Positions 13,428 through 25,070 of a DNA stretch of 64,000 bases are shown piece by piece. The DNA is taken from positions 7,440,001-7,504,000 of the forward strand of contig CM034107.1 in assembly GCA_019914945.1 (NCBI GenBank), read 5' to 3'. The translations under genes and the position numbers were made by a program. The notes under the pieces are model-generated. The model saw nothing but the letters and a program-made list of their open reading frames with translations, was not told where the DNA came from and ran no database searches. How positions within the stretch are numbered: position 1 is the first letter of the stretch; the number at the start of each line of letters is the position of its first letter. The DNA comes from Typha latifolia (taxonomy: Eukaryota > Streptophyta > Magnoliopsida > Poales > Typhaceae).

Positions 13428-14680
13428 CTTTCCATTTGTGAAAAGTTTTGAAAAAAAAATCTAATTAATATGTTAAAATCATTTAAATTGGGTGAAAATT
13501 CATATAGAAATATGTTGGATTAACTACATTCAACTAAGTTTTGATTTTAATTGTTAAGCTATTGTTAATAAATTAATGTATTCAATCATATATATTGCAT
13601 CATGTTTTAACTTAACTATTGATATATCTTTAATAAAAATAGGTTATTTGTAATATTATTTTAGGATAATAAAATCTAATGTAGGTTTTACTACAATATT
13701 CAAACCCAAAACTTGTATAAAATTTCTAAAAAATATAATGAAGGCATGCCACCGGCATGGAGGGAAATGCTAACTTAGTTTTGACGTGCCACGTGATTTT
13801 AGCACCACCATCCTTTGTTTTGATTTGGACTCACAAAACTCTAATTTAACTCATACTGAAAACACTAGAACAAACGGAATCAAATTACGAGTTATACACC
13901 TAAGGATATAAGCAAAACAATGCTTTCCTAAAATAGCAAAATGGCTGATTTTTTAGAGTTTTTAACTATTATAAGTGTGCTAAACTTTTTTATCAATGTT
14001 TAATTCACCTCAAATTTTACATACGAATTAGTGACTTAGACTAGGTAAACTGCGAAACTGCTGATGGAACGTCGACTTCCAAATACGAATTAGTGACTTA
14101 TGTAGAAATTTCTCTCATAAAAATTAACAATTTTCTTAGCGATTTTCAAATTTCCGTATAAACCCTAATCTGACTAGTGGCTCATATTTAAAAGTCGTCA
14201 TCCAGATCAGCAATTATCCTGACATGGCAAAATACATACTGATCTATTCAAGTTTTTAAGGTTATTAGATGCATTAAAAAAAGTTTGTGAAGGCTAGTTT
14301 GGTCAAAAACTCTAATTTTGAGGTCAAAACAATTGAATTTGGTTGAAATCCCGTTGGTTCCGATGAATTTTGATCAAAATCACATCTTTCATTTAAATAC
14401 TATATCTCATTCACTTCTAAGATTTTCAAAGCTCGCTTTCCCATTCAAAATGTAATTCCTTTCCTTTTCTATACAAATATCTCCATATGATTTGATTACT
14501 GATCGTTATCTCTTCAATAGATCAGTAGATCAGGTTTTAATATGGATCTTTGAGTAGACCGAATTCACCTTTTTCTCCTCAAACATCAATTAGGTAATAG
14601 AAAATGTGTTCAATATTATAAAGATGCAAAAAAAACAGTCAATTTTAGCAGTAAAATGAAAAAATAACTTCAAAACAAAG

Positions 14681-14724
<44 letters not shown>

Positions 14725-14942
14725 ATCAATAGCACAAAGAAAATGCCAAAAAGGGGAAGGACGATACAAATGAACAGTAATCTACACTTTATTGTTACCT
14801 ACGGATTTGGACCGATCTAAATGTAAAAAAAATTATGAGAATTTTTGTGATAGTAGCCTCACAAGTTAGTAATCTAATGATTTTTATTTTACGTAAATCT
14901 GAGGTCAGGATGAAAAGTTAAAAATAAAAGAGTAAAGTACAG
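13428..14942. other. AT-rich sequence, no gene seen
   Basis: Intron or intergenic sequence upstream of the minus-strand exon at 13427. It holds a (TA)n tract at 14683-14720, and at 14744-14942 blocks also found at 25890-26465 in a different order, so the right end is part of an LTR-like repeat that abuts repeat F at 14943. No further exon could be supported. Confidence 0.4.
14683..14720. repeat. (TA)n microsatellite
   Basis: About 19 uninterrupted TA units. Confidence 0.95.
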
Positions 14943-15990
14943 TGTAACACCCCTGCCAAGAATGGGCACATGTACGCCCACGCACCTACATAGCATGCGC
15001 GGTACATGAAACAGGACGAGCGGGGCCGCCATGCATAAATACACTTGTACTCATATAATCTATTTTAAAATAAATCACACTATCATCAAAATAAATAAAT
15101 TAGCATTTGAAGAATGTAATATAATCATATTAGATTAGATGACTACATAATCTGGCAGGACTCACACAGATCACAACAAACTAAGATACAACTAAAATAA
15201 CTAATACACAAGTACACTATAATTCGAGCTATTTTATTCAAATTATCGCCTAATATAATAGAGTACAAATATAACCAATAACGATAATTCGAGCTATTTT
15301 TTATTGGGGGGGTGGGGGTGGGAGGAGGGGTAGAGTGAGAGGGTTAGAAAAGAAATAAAGAGAGTCACGAGCTAAAGTCACATTAACTAGACTTTACCTC
15401 GAATTAGTAAATTATATACTAAATAATATGAATCAGAAATGAGCATCATGTCATGAATGAGTATATAAATGTATCCTCAATAATATATAAATGTATGATA
15501 TATATTATATCATAACTGATCAAGTATATAATTCTCGACAATATATAAATAAATTTTTAGTCATCATCATCATAACTCTTTCAAATAGGACACATATGAT
15601 GCATGTCAATCATAACCACATACATTTCTCAATATCTCAATTATTAAAATTGACTCTGAATAACATCAACATACTAAACTACTATGTACAATCAACACTT
15701 GATACTTGATCTCATCATACTGCCCAAAGGCTCAAAGTATACCCTATCATCCGTAAAGGGTATTTCAATCATAATTATACACTGCCATCCGCTATAGTAT
15801 CAACATAATTATACACGCCAGACCGGGCACCCTTCTAGTTGATAGAAATACGTGAGAATAACTCGCCACATATGCCCTAGCGAATAGTATGTGTCCGAAT
15901 GTCTACTGTACACACAGAGTAACAACCTCAGACGTAAGGTCAAAAGATTGCGAATATAACAAGCGATCAATCATCTAGACTAACGACATC
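14943..15990 (+). repeat. Repeat F copy 1 (partial)
   Basis: It begins TGTAACACCCCTGCC and follows the same order as the copies at 16768, 28882 and 49868: a GC-rich head with 'gggcac...gcccacgc', then AT-rich sequence with recurring blocks such as ggttagaaaagaaataaag, gccatatgccctagcga and tgtccgaatgtctac. The family is non-coding in this window; TG...CA-type ends and length suggest a long LTR. This copy is cut near 15990, where gag-like sequence of another element begins. Confidence 0.75.
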
Positions 15991-16460
15991 AAAGCCTTGA
16001 AGTTAGGTGCTAAGCCCACTAATAAATGTACTCTTCAAGGCTAAGTCTAACTAGGTAGTGACCCGGTTGCAGATCCATTAGAATTCCTCCTAGTAAGCTT
16101 GAGCCATTGTTGACTAAGTCGACTTAGTCAACATAGTCTGAAAGTTCTTGTACTGGGTTGGATCAAATCGCGCACAGATCGCATTAGCTAAATCTTGCCA
16201 AGACTCAATTAGTCGAGTTTGCTCTACTAACTAATACAAGCTAATTGCCACCAATGATGCTAGCTAGACCCTCTAGTGAATGGGCTTGTCATGGTACGAG
16301 AAAAATTGCTCCACTTGATAGGTCCAATCTAGCAAGTCCCCTTCTAAAAATTTTGGCAATGCTAGTCAACTCGGTCAAAGGCCCATAGGCACGGCTCATG
16401 CCAATGTCTGAGCTACATGTAGGTTCGGTACAGTCTGATGGCGCTAGCCCACAAAGTCAT
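15990..16460 (-). pseudogene. Ty3/gypsy gag core fragment
   Basis: On the minus strand, an open but stop-interrupted stretch reads LPKFLEGDLLDWTYQVEQFF, then SYHDKP, then SWQDLANAICARFDP. This is the plant retrotransposon gag core pattern (PKF.G.DP..W...E.FF ... F...F). It is not the same family as B, C or D gag. It lies between two partial F copies and could belong to the element whose LTR is F. Stops at several positions show it is dead. Confidence 0.7.
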
Positions 16461-16767
16461 TTAATTAATCATCATTAGGCTTGTATTATAGCCCGAGGTC
16501 ATGCATATAGATCCAAAATTGGTTTGCATGAGGTGGCCGAACCGATTTGTGAAAATTTAGCCTGCATCAGAATTCATGCACTTCATCTCCTCCATGCACT
16601 TGCCCTAACCCTAACCCTATGGTTGAGAAAAGATTTTTGCTCGCCCGGCACGGGCACATGGATGCCCACGCGCCCACACGGCACGTGCGATGCACATGAA
16701 AGGTTGGGCGGGGCTCGTCATGCACAAATACACTCATGTGTATATATAATCAAGTATTTAAATTGTA

Positions 16768-18107
16768 ACACCCCCACCCTCCCCCCCCCCCCACCCCACC
16801 CCCCGGCATGGGCACATGCATGCCCACGCGCCCACATGGTACATGCGACGCATATGATGGGTCGGGCGGAGCCCGTCACACACAGATACACTCTTGTGCA
16901 CATATAGTCATGACATCATCAAATAAAACCTGCTAACATATCCATACTCACATAATTCATCACCAAATAAATTATACTATTAACCAAATAAACTTGTTAA
17001 CATATGAATATCTAAGTCCACAATAATATATACTAGACCACTATATAAGCTAGCAGGGTCAACACAGGCTATAACAAACCATCAAGATATAACCAAAATA
17101 ACTGATGTCTAAGTACACTATAATCTGACATGTATTATATAAATCATTGTCTAATACAATAAAGTACAAATATAATAAAGAATGATATAACTCAATTTCT
17201 ATACAAATTATTATTTATACCATCTTACACCTATAACTCATCTCATCATTCTAAAATATCTTCTTAGGATATCTTAAGTCGCTATCACCTACCACATATG
17301 TGATGGGGTTAGAAAAGAAATAAAGAGAGTCATGAGTAAAAGGCTCAGTGAATAGATCTTATTCAGATTTAGTGATGCCAAACAGAGAGTAAATCATGTA
17401 CTAAATAATATGAATCATATAGGAGAATCACGTCATGAATCAGTATATGAATATATTCTTAATAATATATAAATAAAATGTAGATACCATGTCATAACTA
17501 ATCAAAGTATATAATTCTCGACAATGTATAAATAAATATCCATGTCATACCATCATTATAACCCTCTCTCAAATATGACACATATGATGCATGCCAACCA
17601 TGACTGCATGTGCACATATGATGTATATTGACAACTTGATAATCAGGTATATCAGATAATAATGAAATCATATATATTTCTCAATATTTCAACCATTAAT
17701 GTCATCTCTGAATGTCATCATCATACTAGACCATTGTGCACAATTAACATCCAATACCCGGTCTCATAATCGAGCCCAAAGGCTCAGGCATATCCAACCA
17801 ACCGTTAAGGGTATCTCAATCAAATAATCATACCCTGCCAACCGTTAAAGGTATCATCATCATCCAGAACCGGGTACCCAACTAGTTGATAGAAACCATA
17901 TGAGGATAACTGCCACATATGCCCTAGCGAACGGTATATGTCCAAATGTCTACTGCGCACACGAACTACTGACCTCGGACGTAAGGCCACAAGATCGCAA
18001 CTATGTTGGGCGATCAATCATTTCTAGGCATGCCCTAACCTTTGCGCCCACTCGAGTATCCTCATGCTTTCTACCAACTATCTTATCAATCAAATTTCAT
18101 GCTTTTC
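16768..18107 (+). repeat. Repeat F copy 2, left part
   Basis: It begins tgtaacacccccacc, followed by a C-rich run, and follows F order to 18107, where element B2 is inserted. A duplicated 130-bp piece of the F head (16636-16767), without the TGTAACACC start, lies just before it. Comparison with F copy 4 (near 30170-30260) shows the two parts of this copy, 16768-18107 and 23368 on, are contiguous without B2. Confidence 0.8.
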
Positions 18108-19034
18108 TGATACGATCTTCTCTTTGGGGCTAAGGCTCTGATACCAGCTTGATACGATCTGGCACGGAACTTTGAAATTAGATCCCAAAATATGCTGTCG
18201 TCGGATCGACGTGAGATTTTAATATGTTGTAGCCTCGTAAAAGAGCTTTCCAACAAATCTAGTTACAGGCGAATCGGAGTTGGGGATCTCGAGATATCGT
18301 TCGTTTAGTGGACGAACGTCAGGATGCTCTGTTTTGGATTTGTGGATAGAGGCACGAGATCCTAGGTAATAGTGGATGGTGGTGGAGCGGCGTTAATGTG
18401 GTGGCACCGGTGAAAAGTGATGGTGGAACGGTTGTGGTTGATGGAAGGATTAGGGCAAGTGTTGGATAGATTGGACGAAGGGGGAGAAGAGGGCCACCCC
18501 TAAGGGACTAGGGTGATTAGCCGGACGAGGGAGGTTAGAAGCGACGTCGCTGGGGATTGAGAGAACGGGAGCGAAGAAGACGAAGGAGGCAAGGCAAAAC
18601 TCAATCTCAATAATCCATAATGATTTTGGTTGCCCTACACATCCTTTTATAGGCTAACCAACAACTCACATTAACCCTAAAACACAATTTTCGCCGACCG
18701 CGTTCGAACTCGCCCGACCACGTTCGAACGCACCGAATTAGCTCTTCTGGATTTGCGAACGCGATGCAGGCGTTTGAACGCGTGATCGAACGCGCCTGTC
18801 GGTATTTGCGAACGCGATGCAGGCGTTCACAGTGCGTTCGAACGCATAGTACATTCTCTTCACCACGTTCACAACCCCGTTCACAAACCGCGTTCGAACT
18901 CACTCCACCCGCGTTCGAACGCGACTTACAGAAAACTTATTTTAATGGAAATTAAACACTAAAACATGAAATAAAAAACACTCCTAAAGTGAATCCATGC
19001 TCGAGACGACGTCGGTGAAGTCCGAATCGTATCA
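18108..19034 (-). repeat. B2 3' LTR
   Basis: It runs TGATACG...CGTATCA. In element orientation it holds a palindrome cluster (18700-18925, five TTCGAA), a TATA box TATAAAAGG at 18643-18651, and, near its end, a copy of the PBS motif (ctgataccag at about 18140) followed by a second gatcgtatca, so the PBS motif lies inside the LTR. The adjoining internal sequence, atccaccacgcttccgcaa, is the complement of the polypurine tract. Confidence 0.95.
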
Positions 19035-21342
19035 ATCCACCACGCTTCCGCAACCTTGTCCTCAAGGTTTGAAGTTTGGAAAGCGATCCATGATATCTGA
19101 CTCTAGCTCCCAGGTAGACTCGTCGCAGATTTGCCCACCACTCAATTAGCACTTCAGTCTCTAATCTGGTCCTATGGCGTCTTCTCCTACGGTCTAATAC
19201 TCGGACCGGTTCAGTGGGGCCATCCTCCTCCATTAGTTCGGGTAAGGCCGAACCCACCACCTGGTTAGGCCCGATCTGGGCCTTCAATGCTGATACATGG
19301 AAGACCGGATGTATTTTGGTTCCTTCAGGTAGGTCCAACCGGTAAGCTACTGGACCGATTCGTTGTAGCACTCGGTACGGACCGTAGTACTTGTAACCCA
19401 ACTTTTTGTTCAAAATTGGTCTCAATGTGGATTGCCAATACGGTTGAGCTCGAACGAACACCAATTGATCCACCTCAAATTCTCGCTCACGTCGGCCTTT
19501 GTCATGAGTTTGCTTCATGCGGTTTTGGGCTGTGGCTAGGTGAGTCTTGAGCAATCTCACTGTTTCATCTCGATCGGCAAGCTCCAAGTCAAGCTCAGTC
19601 CTATCCGCAGCCGCGAATCTATCATAGGCACGCAAGACAGGGGGAGTGCGCCCATAAACCGCCTCAAACGGGGTCATGCCGATGCTAGAGTGATGAGCCG
19701 TATTGTATGACCACTCAGCCCATGGAAGGAATTTGACCCAATCCCTTGGTCGTTCCGCCACAAAGCATCGCAAGTATTGCTCCAATCCGCGATTCACCAC
19801 CTCGGTTTGGCCATCTGTCTCGGGGTGATAAGCTGAACTCAGGTTGATTTGAGTCCCTTGCAATCTGAAGAACTCGGACCAAAACTCACTGATGAAGATG
19901 CGATCCCAGTCTGACACGATCGTCCTAGGCATCCCATGCAAGCGTGCCACTTCCCGAACAAAAATTTTAGCAACCCTTTTTGCTGGAAACGGGTGAGACA
20001 ATGTTATGAAATGAGCATATTTGCTCAGTCTATCCACCACAACCAACACCATCGATTGTCCCCGAACCTCCGGCAGCCCCTCGATGAAGTCCATGGAGAT
20101 ATCCTCCCAAATACGCTCTGGTATCGGTAGTGGTTGTAGCAGCCCGCTAGGCTTGAGTGCCTCCGATTTGACTCGTTGGCAGATTTGACATTCACGCACA
20201 TACTTCTTCACATCCATCTTCATCGCTGTCCATGTACAGTTTTGGGCCAGCCGCTTGTAGGTACGTAATACCCCTTCATGCCCTGCTATAGGAGTATCAT
20301 GGAAGTGTGCCATCAATAGTCTCCGTAGCTCTTCGTTCCGGGGTACCTTGATTCGCCCGCACTCTAGTACTAACCCATCGCGCTCCTCGTGCTCGGGGTG
20401 GCTTGAGGGGTTCTCTCTCAACTCCTCCATGAGTTGGACCAGCTCACTATCCTCTGCACTAGCTCTCCGCAGATCTGAGAAGAAAGGAAAGGTGGGCGCC
20501 GAGAAAGAAGCGAGCTCCCTTGCGACCTCTTCATTTGGAAGTTCAAGTAGCGGTTGGCTTCCATCTAGCAGCACTCTCTTGTCTTTTCTCCAAAACGTCA
20601 ATGTGAGGCTTGTAAAATCAAATGTCACGGGCCCCAAGCTTCGAAGCCATTGGGTCTCCAAAACAATATCGGCACCTTGCAAGGCCAACGGATAAAGATC
20701 CAATGTGAAAGTTTGGCCTTGCACCTTCAATTCCGCACCTCCACAAATAGAATCCGCTCGCAATGTGGTGCCATCTCCGATCGTCACATCGAACCCTTCC
20801 GTGGGTTCCGACTCGAGCCCAATCTTCCTAAGGAGCCTCTTGTCAATGAAGTTGTGGGTGGATCCGGTGTCAATCAAGATTCTCACTGTGGTTTTCTTGA
20901 CTACCCCATTTACCCGCAAGGTTTTTGGCGCAGCTGTCCCCGAATAGGCGTGGAGGGAGATTTCGGCTATCATGTCCTCCACGGGTTGCTCCTCAGTTTC
21001 TTCTCCTTGATGTCCAGCCACATCTGTACCTTCAGCTGCAAACTCATCCTCTGCTTCCTCCAATCCATCGATTAGCATCGCCGATCCCATCGGTTTAGCG
21101 CAGCGATGCCCGAGTACAAACTTCTCATCACAACGGAAGCATAGGCCCTTGGCTCTTCTTTCTTCTACTTGGGTTGGTGTGAGTGCTCGTCCCGGACCTC
21201 TAGGTGCATACTTCACATCTTGGGATGGCTTCAAGGGTGCTCGAGGAGGTACCACTGTAGCAGCAACCCTTGGTACTCCGATAGTATTTCCTGCCGCTAT
21301 GTTTGGTTGAGCTTGATTGCGGCTTCCTTGGCTCATCCAACT
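18952..21342 (-). CDS. B2 gag zinc knuckle, protease and integrase polyprotein, no RT
   Basis: One open frame of about 794 codons from the Met at 21336. It has a zinc knuckle (C66, C69, H77, C79), a retropepsin-like protease (DTG at 156-158), a short linker, and a complete integrase: zinc-binding H346, H353, C383 and C386; catalytic D416, D476 and E512 with the canonical 35-residue spacing; GPF/Y-like YGPYRVLQRI near 650-660; and a chromodomain-like tail from about 711. Between the protease end (about 258) and the linker (about 274) there is almost nothing, where family C has about 1.5 kb of RT and RNase H. A 1-nt deletion near residue 737 shifts the frame in the chromodomain, so the ORF runs into the LTR. 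It is separated from gag by an in-frame TAG at 21343-21345. Confidence 0.9.
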   Translation of the reverse strand, partial: SWMSQGSRNQAQPNIAAGNTIGVPRVAATVVPPRAPLKPSQDVKYAPRGPGRALTPTQVEERRAKGLCFRCDEKFVLGHRCAKPMGSAMLIDGLEEAEDEFAAEGTDVAGHQGEETEEQPVEDMIAEISLHAYSGTAAPKTLRVNGVVKKTTVRILIDTGSTHNFIDKRLLRKIGLESEPTEGFDVTIGDGTTLRADSICGGAELKVQGQTFTLDLYPLALQGADIVLETQWLRSLGPVTFDFTSLTLTFWRKDKRVLLDGSQPLLELPNEEVARELASFSAPTFPFFSDLRRASAEDSELVQLMEELRENPSSHPEHEERDGLVLECGRIKVPRNEELRRLLMAHFHDTPIAGHEGVLRTYKRLAQNCTWTAMKMDVKKYVRECQICQRVKSEALKPSGLLQPLPIPERIWEDISMDFIEGLPEVRGQSMVLVVVDRLSKYAHFITLSHPFPAKRVAKIFVREVARLHGMPRTIVSDWDRIFISEFWSEFFRLQGTQINLSSAYHPETDGQTEVVNRGLEQYLRCFVAERPRDWVKFLPWAEWSYNTAHHSSIGMTPFEAVYGRTPPVLRAYDRFAAADRTELDLELADRDETVRLLKTHLATAQNRMKQTHDKGRREREFEVDQLVFVRAQPYWQSTLRPILNKKLGYKYYGPYRVLQRIGPVAYRLDLPEGTKIHPVFHVSALKAQIGPNQVVGSALPELMEEDGPTEPVRVLDRRRRRHRTRLETEVLIEWWANLRRVYLGARVRYHGSLSKLQTLRTRLRKRGGLIRFGLHRRRLEHGFTLGVFFISCFSV

Positions 21343-22395
21343 CTATTTCAAGTGTATCTTCATGGCCCTATGTTTGTCTTCCATAAGCACCGCATCTTCG
21401 AAGGCCTCCTTTAAAGTTCTAGGCCTTAAAGCCCTCACATCGGCTTGTATGTCACCTCGACACCCGGAGATGAAGGTGCTGCGAAGTTGCTGATCCGTCC
21501 ATGGTGGATGACATCGGCTACTAATTTTCTCAAATTCTTCTTGGTATGACCCAACCGTGGTCTTTTGCACCGTCTTTGAGAGGAGAGCATCAAAGTCTTC
21601 ATATCCCGATGCTCCAAATCGCCGTGTGATATCGGCGCAAAATTCAGCCCAAGTTTCGATAGCCTCAGTGGCATTGGCTGCTCGAAACCAATGAAGCGCC
21701 GCATCCTCAAGGTGGAAGCTCGCAAGCGTCACCTTGTACTCTTCCGCCGTTCGTTGGTATGCAAAGAATTGCTCCGCCCTATACAACCAATCGATCGGGT
21801 CGCCACCTTTGAACTTGGGGAATTCGAGACGCACGACTTGTCCACGGATGCCATTGTCTCGTTCGGATCATGTCCTTGTCTAACCGGGGGAGGATGCACC
21901 ATGAAGGGTTGATGATCCCTCCTTCGGTTTTGATTAACTTGTTGTGGTTCCGGATCGTATTGACCCGCCCACGGATCTTGATCTCCAAGGCGGTCTCCAT
22001 AGTGGTTCACCCGTCGAATGGGTTCACCCGCAACCGGACTCGGTGTAACCATCCTTGCTTGCCTCTCGCCCATAGGGTGGTGGTAGCAACGGCTCTTGTG
22101 GTTGCAAAGGCTGAACCGGTGGCGGTGGGTTCAAGGGGGTGGACTCGCGTCGTGGGGTCGATGGTGCTTTCCCGTTCGCCCGTAGTTCCCGCATCATCTC
22201 CATCATCATCTAGTTGTTGATGGCCAATTGCTCTGAAATAGACCCCAACATGGCTTGAACGCTAGGTTCTTCCGTATTCTGATTAGATCGGGCGGTTCCA
22301 CGGGTGGAAGTCCTTGCAATCGTTTCTCCCTCCTCTATTGGGAGAATCTCTTCTTCATCATCTCGCCGTGCAGCCATGGATCTGGTTGTCATCAT
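21343..22395 (-). pseudogene. B2 gag with two amber codons and a frameshift
   Basis: Gag starts MMTTRSMAARRDDEEE at 22395. A TAG at 22207-22209 and another at 21343-21345 stand where B1 has CAG (Gln). A frameshift lies between the Pro-rich part (about 21900-22070) and the gag core (21343-21850), which is otherwise well kept (LEFPKFKGGDPIDWLYRAEQ, LASFHLEDAALHW). The second TAG is in frame with the protease-integrase ORF, so readthrough would join them. Decay by CHG-context deamination (CAG to TAG) explains both stops equally well. Confidence 0.85.
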
Positions 22396-22417
22396 TGGAA
22401 GCGCTTGTCCGAGGAAA

Positions 22418-22436
22418 GGTGGCTCTGATACCAGAT
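22418..22436 (-). promoter_or_regulatory. B2 primer-binding site
   Basis: On the minus strand the LTR end gtatca is followed by ATCTGGTATCAGAGCCACC. TGGTATCAGAGCC is the usual plant PBS complementary to the 3' end of initiator Met tRNA. A second copy of this motif lies inside the LTR at about 22467-22480. Confidence 0.9.
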
Positions 22437-23362
22437 TGATACGATCTTCTCTTTGGGGCTAAGGCTCTGATACCAGCTTGATACGATCTGGCATGGAACT
22501 TTGAAATTAGATCCCAAAATATGCTGTCGTTGGATCGACGTGAGATTTTGATATGTTGTACCCTCGTAAAAGAGCTTTCCAACAAATCTAGTTACAGGCG
22601 AATCGGAGTTGGGGATCTCGAGATATCGTTCGTTTAGTGGACAAACGTCAAGATGCTCTGTTTTGGATTCGTGGATGGAGGCACGAGATCCTAGGTAATG
22701 GTGGATGGTGGTGGACCGGCGTTAATGTGGTGGCACCGGTGAAAAGTGATGGTGGAACGGTTGTGGTTGATGGAAGGATTAGGGGAAGTGTTGGATAGAT
22801 TGGACGAAGGGGGAGAAGAGGGCCACCCTTAAGGGACTAGGGTGATTAGTCGGATGAGGGAGGTTAGAAGCGGCGTCGCCGGGGATTGAGAGAATGGGAG
22901 CGAAGAAGACGAAGGAGGCAAGGCAAAACTCAATCTCAATAATCCATAATGATTTTGGTTGCCCTACACATCCTTTTATAGGCTAACCAACAACTCACAT
23001 TAACCCTAAAACACAATTTTCGCCGACCGCGTTCGAACTCGCCCGACCGCGTTCGAACGCACCGAATTAGCTCTTCTGGATTTGCGAACGCGATGCAGGC
23101 GTTCGAACGCGTGATCGAACGTGCCTGTCGGTATTTGCGAACGCGATGCAGGCGTTCACAGTGCGTTTGAACGCATAGTACATTCTCTTCACCACGTTCA
23201 CAACCCCATTCACAAACCGCGTTCGAACTCACTCCACCCGCGTTCGAACGCGACTTACAAAAAACTTATTTTAATGGAAATTAAACACTAAAACATGAAA
23301 TAAAAACACTCCTAAAGTGAATCCATGCTCGGGACGACGTCGGTGAAGTCCGAATCGTATCA
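22437..23362 (-). repeat. B2 5' LTR
   Basis: It is the partner of 18108-19034 with about 97% identity by eye: 21 or so transitions, three transversions and one 1-bp indel. The palindrome cluster (23028-23255, five TTCGAA) is upstream of the TATA box in element orientation. Confidence 0.95.
22972..22980 (-). promoter_or_regulatory. B2 LTR TATA box (TATAAAAGG)
   Basis: A perfect TATAAAAGG on the minus strand, about 50 bp downstream of the palindrome cluster. It is the likely core promoter of the element. The 3' LTR copy is at 18643-18651. Confidence 0.7.
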
Positions 23363-23367
23363 TTTTC

Positions 23368-24649
23368 TTCTAAAAAACATATCATTTGCATTTTATCAAG
23401 TACTATAACAAGTCATGCATATCAGAAATTCAGGTGGAAGAGTAGTCAAAAGAAATGTATGATGCGATGAAATCTCTAAGGGTACATATATCACATGTAT
23501 ACTCATACTACAGATCATCTCGACATAAAGTCATAACAGTATAGTCATTTCTAATCATCTTTATATATCATCACCATACTCATATCCAAAATCAGTTACT
23601 CACATGAATGATAAAATATGCTCGACTAAAATCATCTCTAGATAATATTATATAATTATGTTGGAGGCCAAAACATGCATATACATAATTATATAATATA
23701 TTCTAATTTGAGAAAGACATCTAAGGGATAAGACTACTCACCGTCTATTCAGAAGACACAAACAACCTATCCCTCACATTCGCCAACCGAAGGTCAACTC
23801 ATCACTAACTAGAACCACGGGGTCTTACATAAGGGGTTCGGGATCTGAAAATATTATGCAGCATAAAGTTAGCCGTTTATCCAATTAGTATTAATTCATA
23901 TAAAATATGATGATTTATTAGATTTAAAATTCTTCTTCTTATATTTTATTAAATATCTAGATTTAATTATAGATATAATTTAGGTAATATAAATATACCA
24001 TTATTATGAAATGCTAGTTAAGAATAAATGGTTGTTCTTTTTATATAAAAGTGGTCTAAGTATATAATTATATAAAAAATAATAATAATAATAATAATAA
24101 GAGGCTTATATATAATTATAAAAATATAAGTATAGATAAAATCTAATTATAGTTAATTTGTGAGATTCTTACTCTTTACTTTATTAATCGCTAATTATGC
24201 ATACAATAATGATTATATGGTATTTTATTTTTATACGAAATAGTATATAACAATAAGGTGCTAGAAATACATTATATATATATATATACAGTAAAGGGTA
24301 TATTATATTTAAAAATCTCATGACTATAATTAATGAAGCCAAGTATTAATCTATTATATGTGAGTAAAATTATATGTAAATAATATGTATATTTAGGTGT
24401 CTATAATATAATAAACTATTAATTCTACTAATTATAATTAGCTAATATTATATTACTGAATATATATATATATATATGTATATTAATATAATTAATTTTC
24501 TATTTAAACTAATTGCATTAACTAACATAAAATACATAGATAAAAGGAAAAAGAAAGAAAATAAAATAAAACCCCCTTACATAGTGTTAGGCTCGGTCCA
24601 GCACTGTTGCAGCCAGGAGATAGTAACCGAGGAAGGAGGAGAAGAAGAA

Positions 24650-24680
<31 letters not shown>

Positions 24681-25070
24681 AAGAAGAAGAAGAAGAAGAA
24701 GAAGAAGAAGAAGAAGAAGAGAAGAGAAGAGAAGAAGAAGAAGGGATGGGAAAGAAGGGGGGCGTAGAACTAGGGAGGGCAATCGCCGCTGGTGGCCAGC
24801 TAGCGGCTGGCCTCTCGCAAACAAGCCCGAGCCCAAGTAAGAAAGAGGGAGAGAGCAAGAGAGAGAAAGAAAGGGAAGCGAGGAGGTTCACCTTGGCGAT
24901 GATGACGACGACGGTGGGGATAGGCCGGCGATGGCGGGGGTAGGTCGACGTCGGCAAGAGGGCAAAGAGAGAGAGAGAGGCAGTTGGGGGGTCTTAGCGG
25001 TGGCTTCGGTAGCGGTGAGGCCCACCACTCTAGGTTAGCCAAGTCAGCAGTTGGGGGCCAAGCCAACAGC
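23368..25070 (+). repeat. Repeat F copy 2, right part
   Basis: This continues copy 2 after the B2 insertion. It parallels F copy 4 at 30190-32035: cagtcatgcatatc, agagaaagacatctaaggg, a long AT-rich block, then a purine tract and GC-rich sequence with ggccagctagcggctggcc near 24793-24812. It includes an (AAT)n run (24073-24100) and the (GAA)n tract below. No coding domain. Confidence 0.7.
24639..24743. repeat. (GAA)n microsatellite
   Basis: About 30 GAA units with a few interruptions near each end. It sits in the purine-rich part of repeat F copy 2. F copy 6 has a (TTC)n tract at the matching place in the inverse orientation (55261-55312). Confidence 0.95.

Larger units (their letters stand above)
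18108..23362 (-). mobile_element. Element B2: complete RT-less Ty3/gypsy chromovirus
   Basis: Two LTRs of about 926 bp enclose 3,402 bp of internal sequence. A perfect 5-bp TSD, TTTTC, flanks the element (18103-18107 and 23363-23367). The PBS (TGGTATCAGAGCC on the minus strand) adjoins the right LTR, and a polypurine tract adjoins the left one. The internal region encodes gag, zinc knuckle, protease and integrase with a chromodomain-like tail; reverse transcriptase and RNase H are absent. The LTRs differ at about two dozen sites by eye, mostly transitions, so the insertion is fairly recent. It lies inside repeat F. Confidence 0.95.

Noticed and set aside
16600..16621. Telomere-like ccctaaccctaaccctat
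   Set aside because: Only about 2.5 units, and not the plant CCCTAAA repeat; chance or old sequence.
24577..25066. Open frames with poly-Ser, poly-Leu or poly-Arg
   Set aside because: Translation of the (GAA)n tract and the GC-rich end of repeat F.
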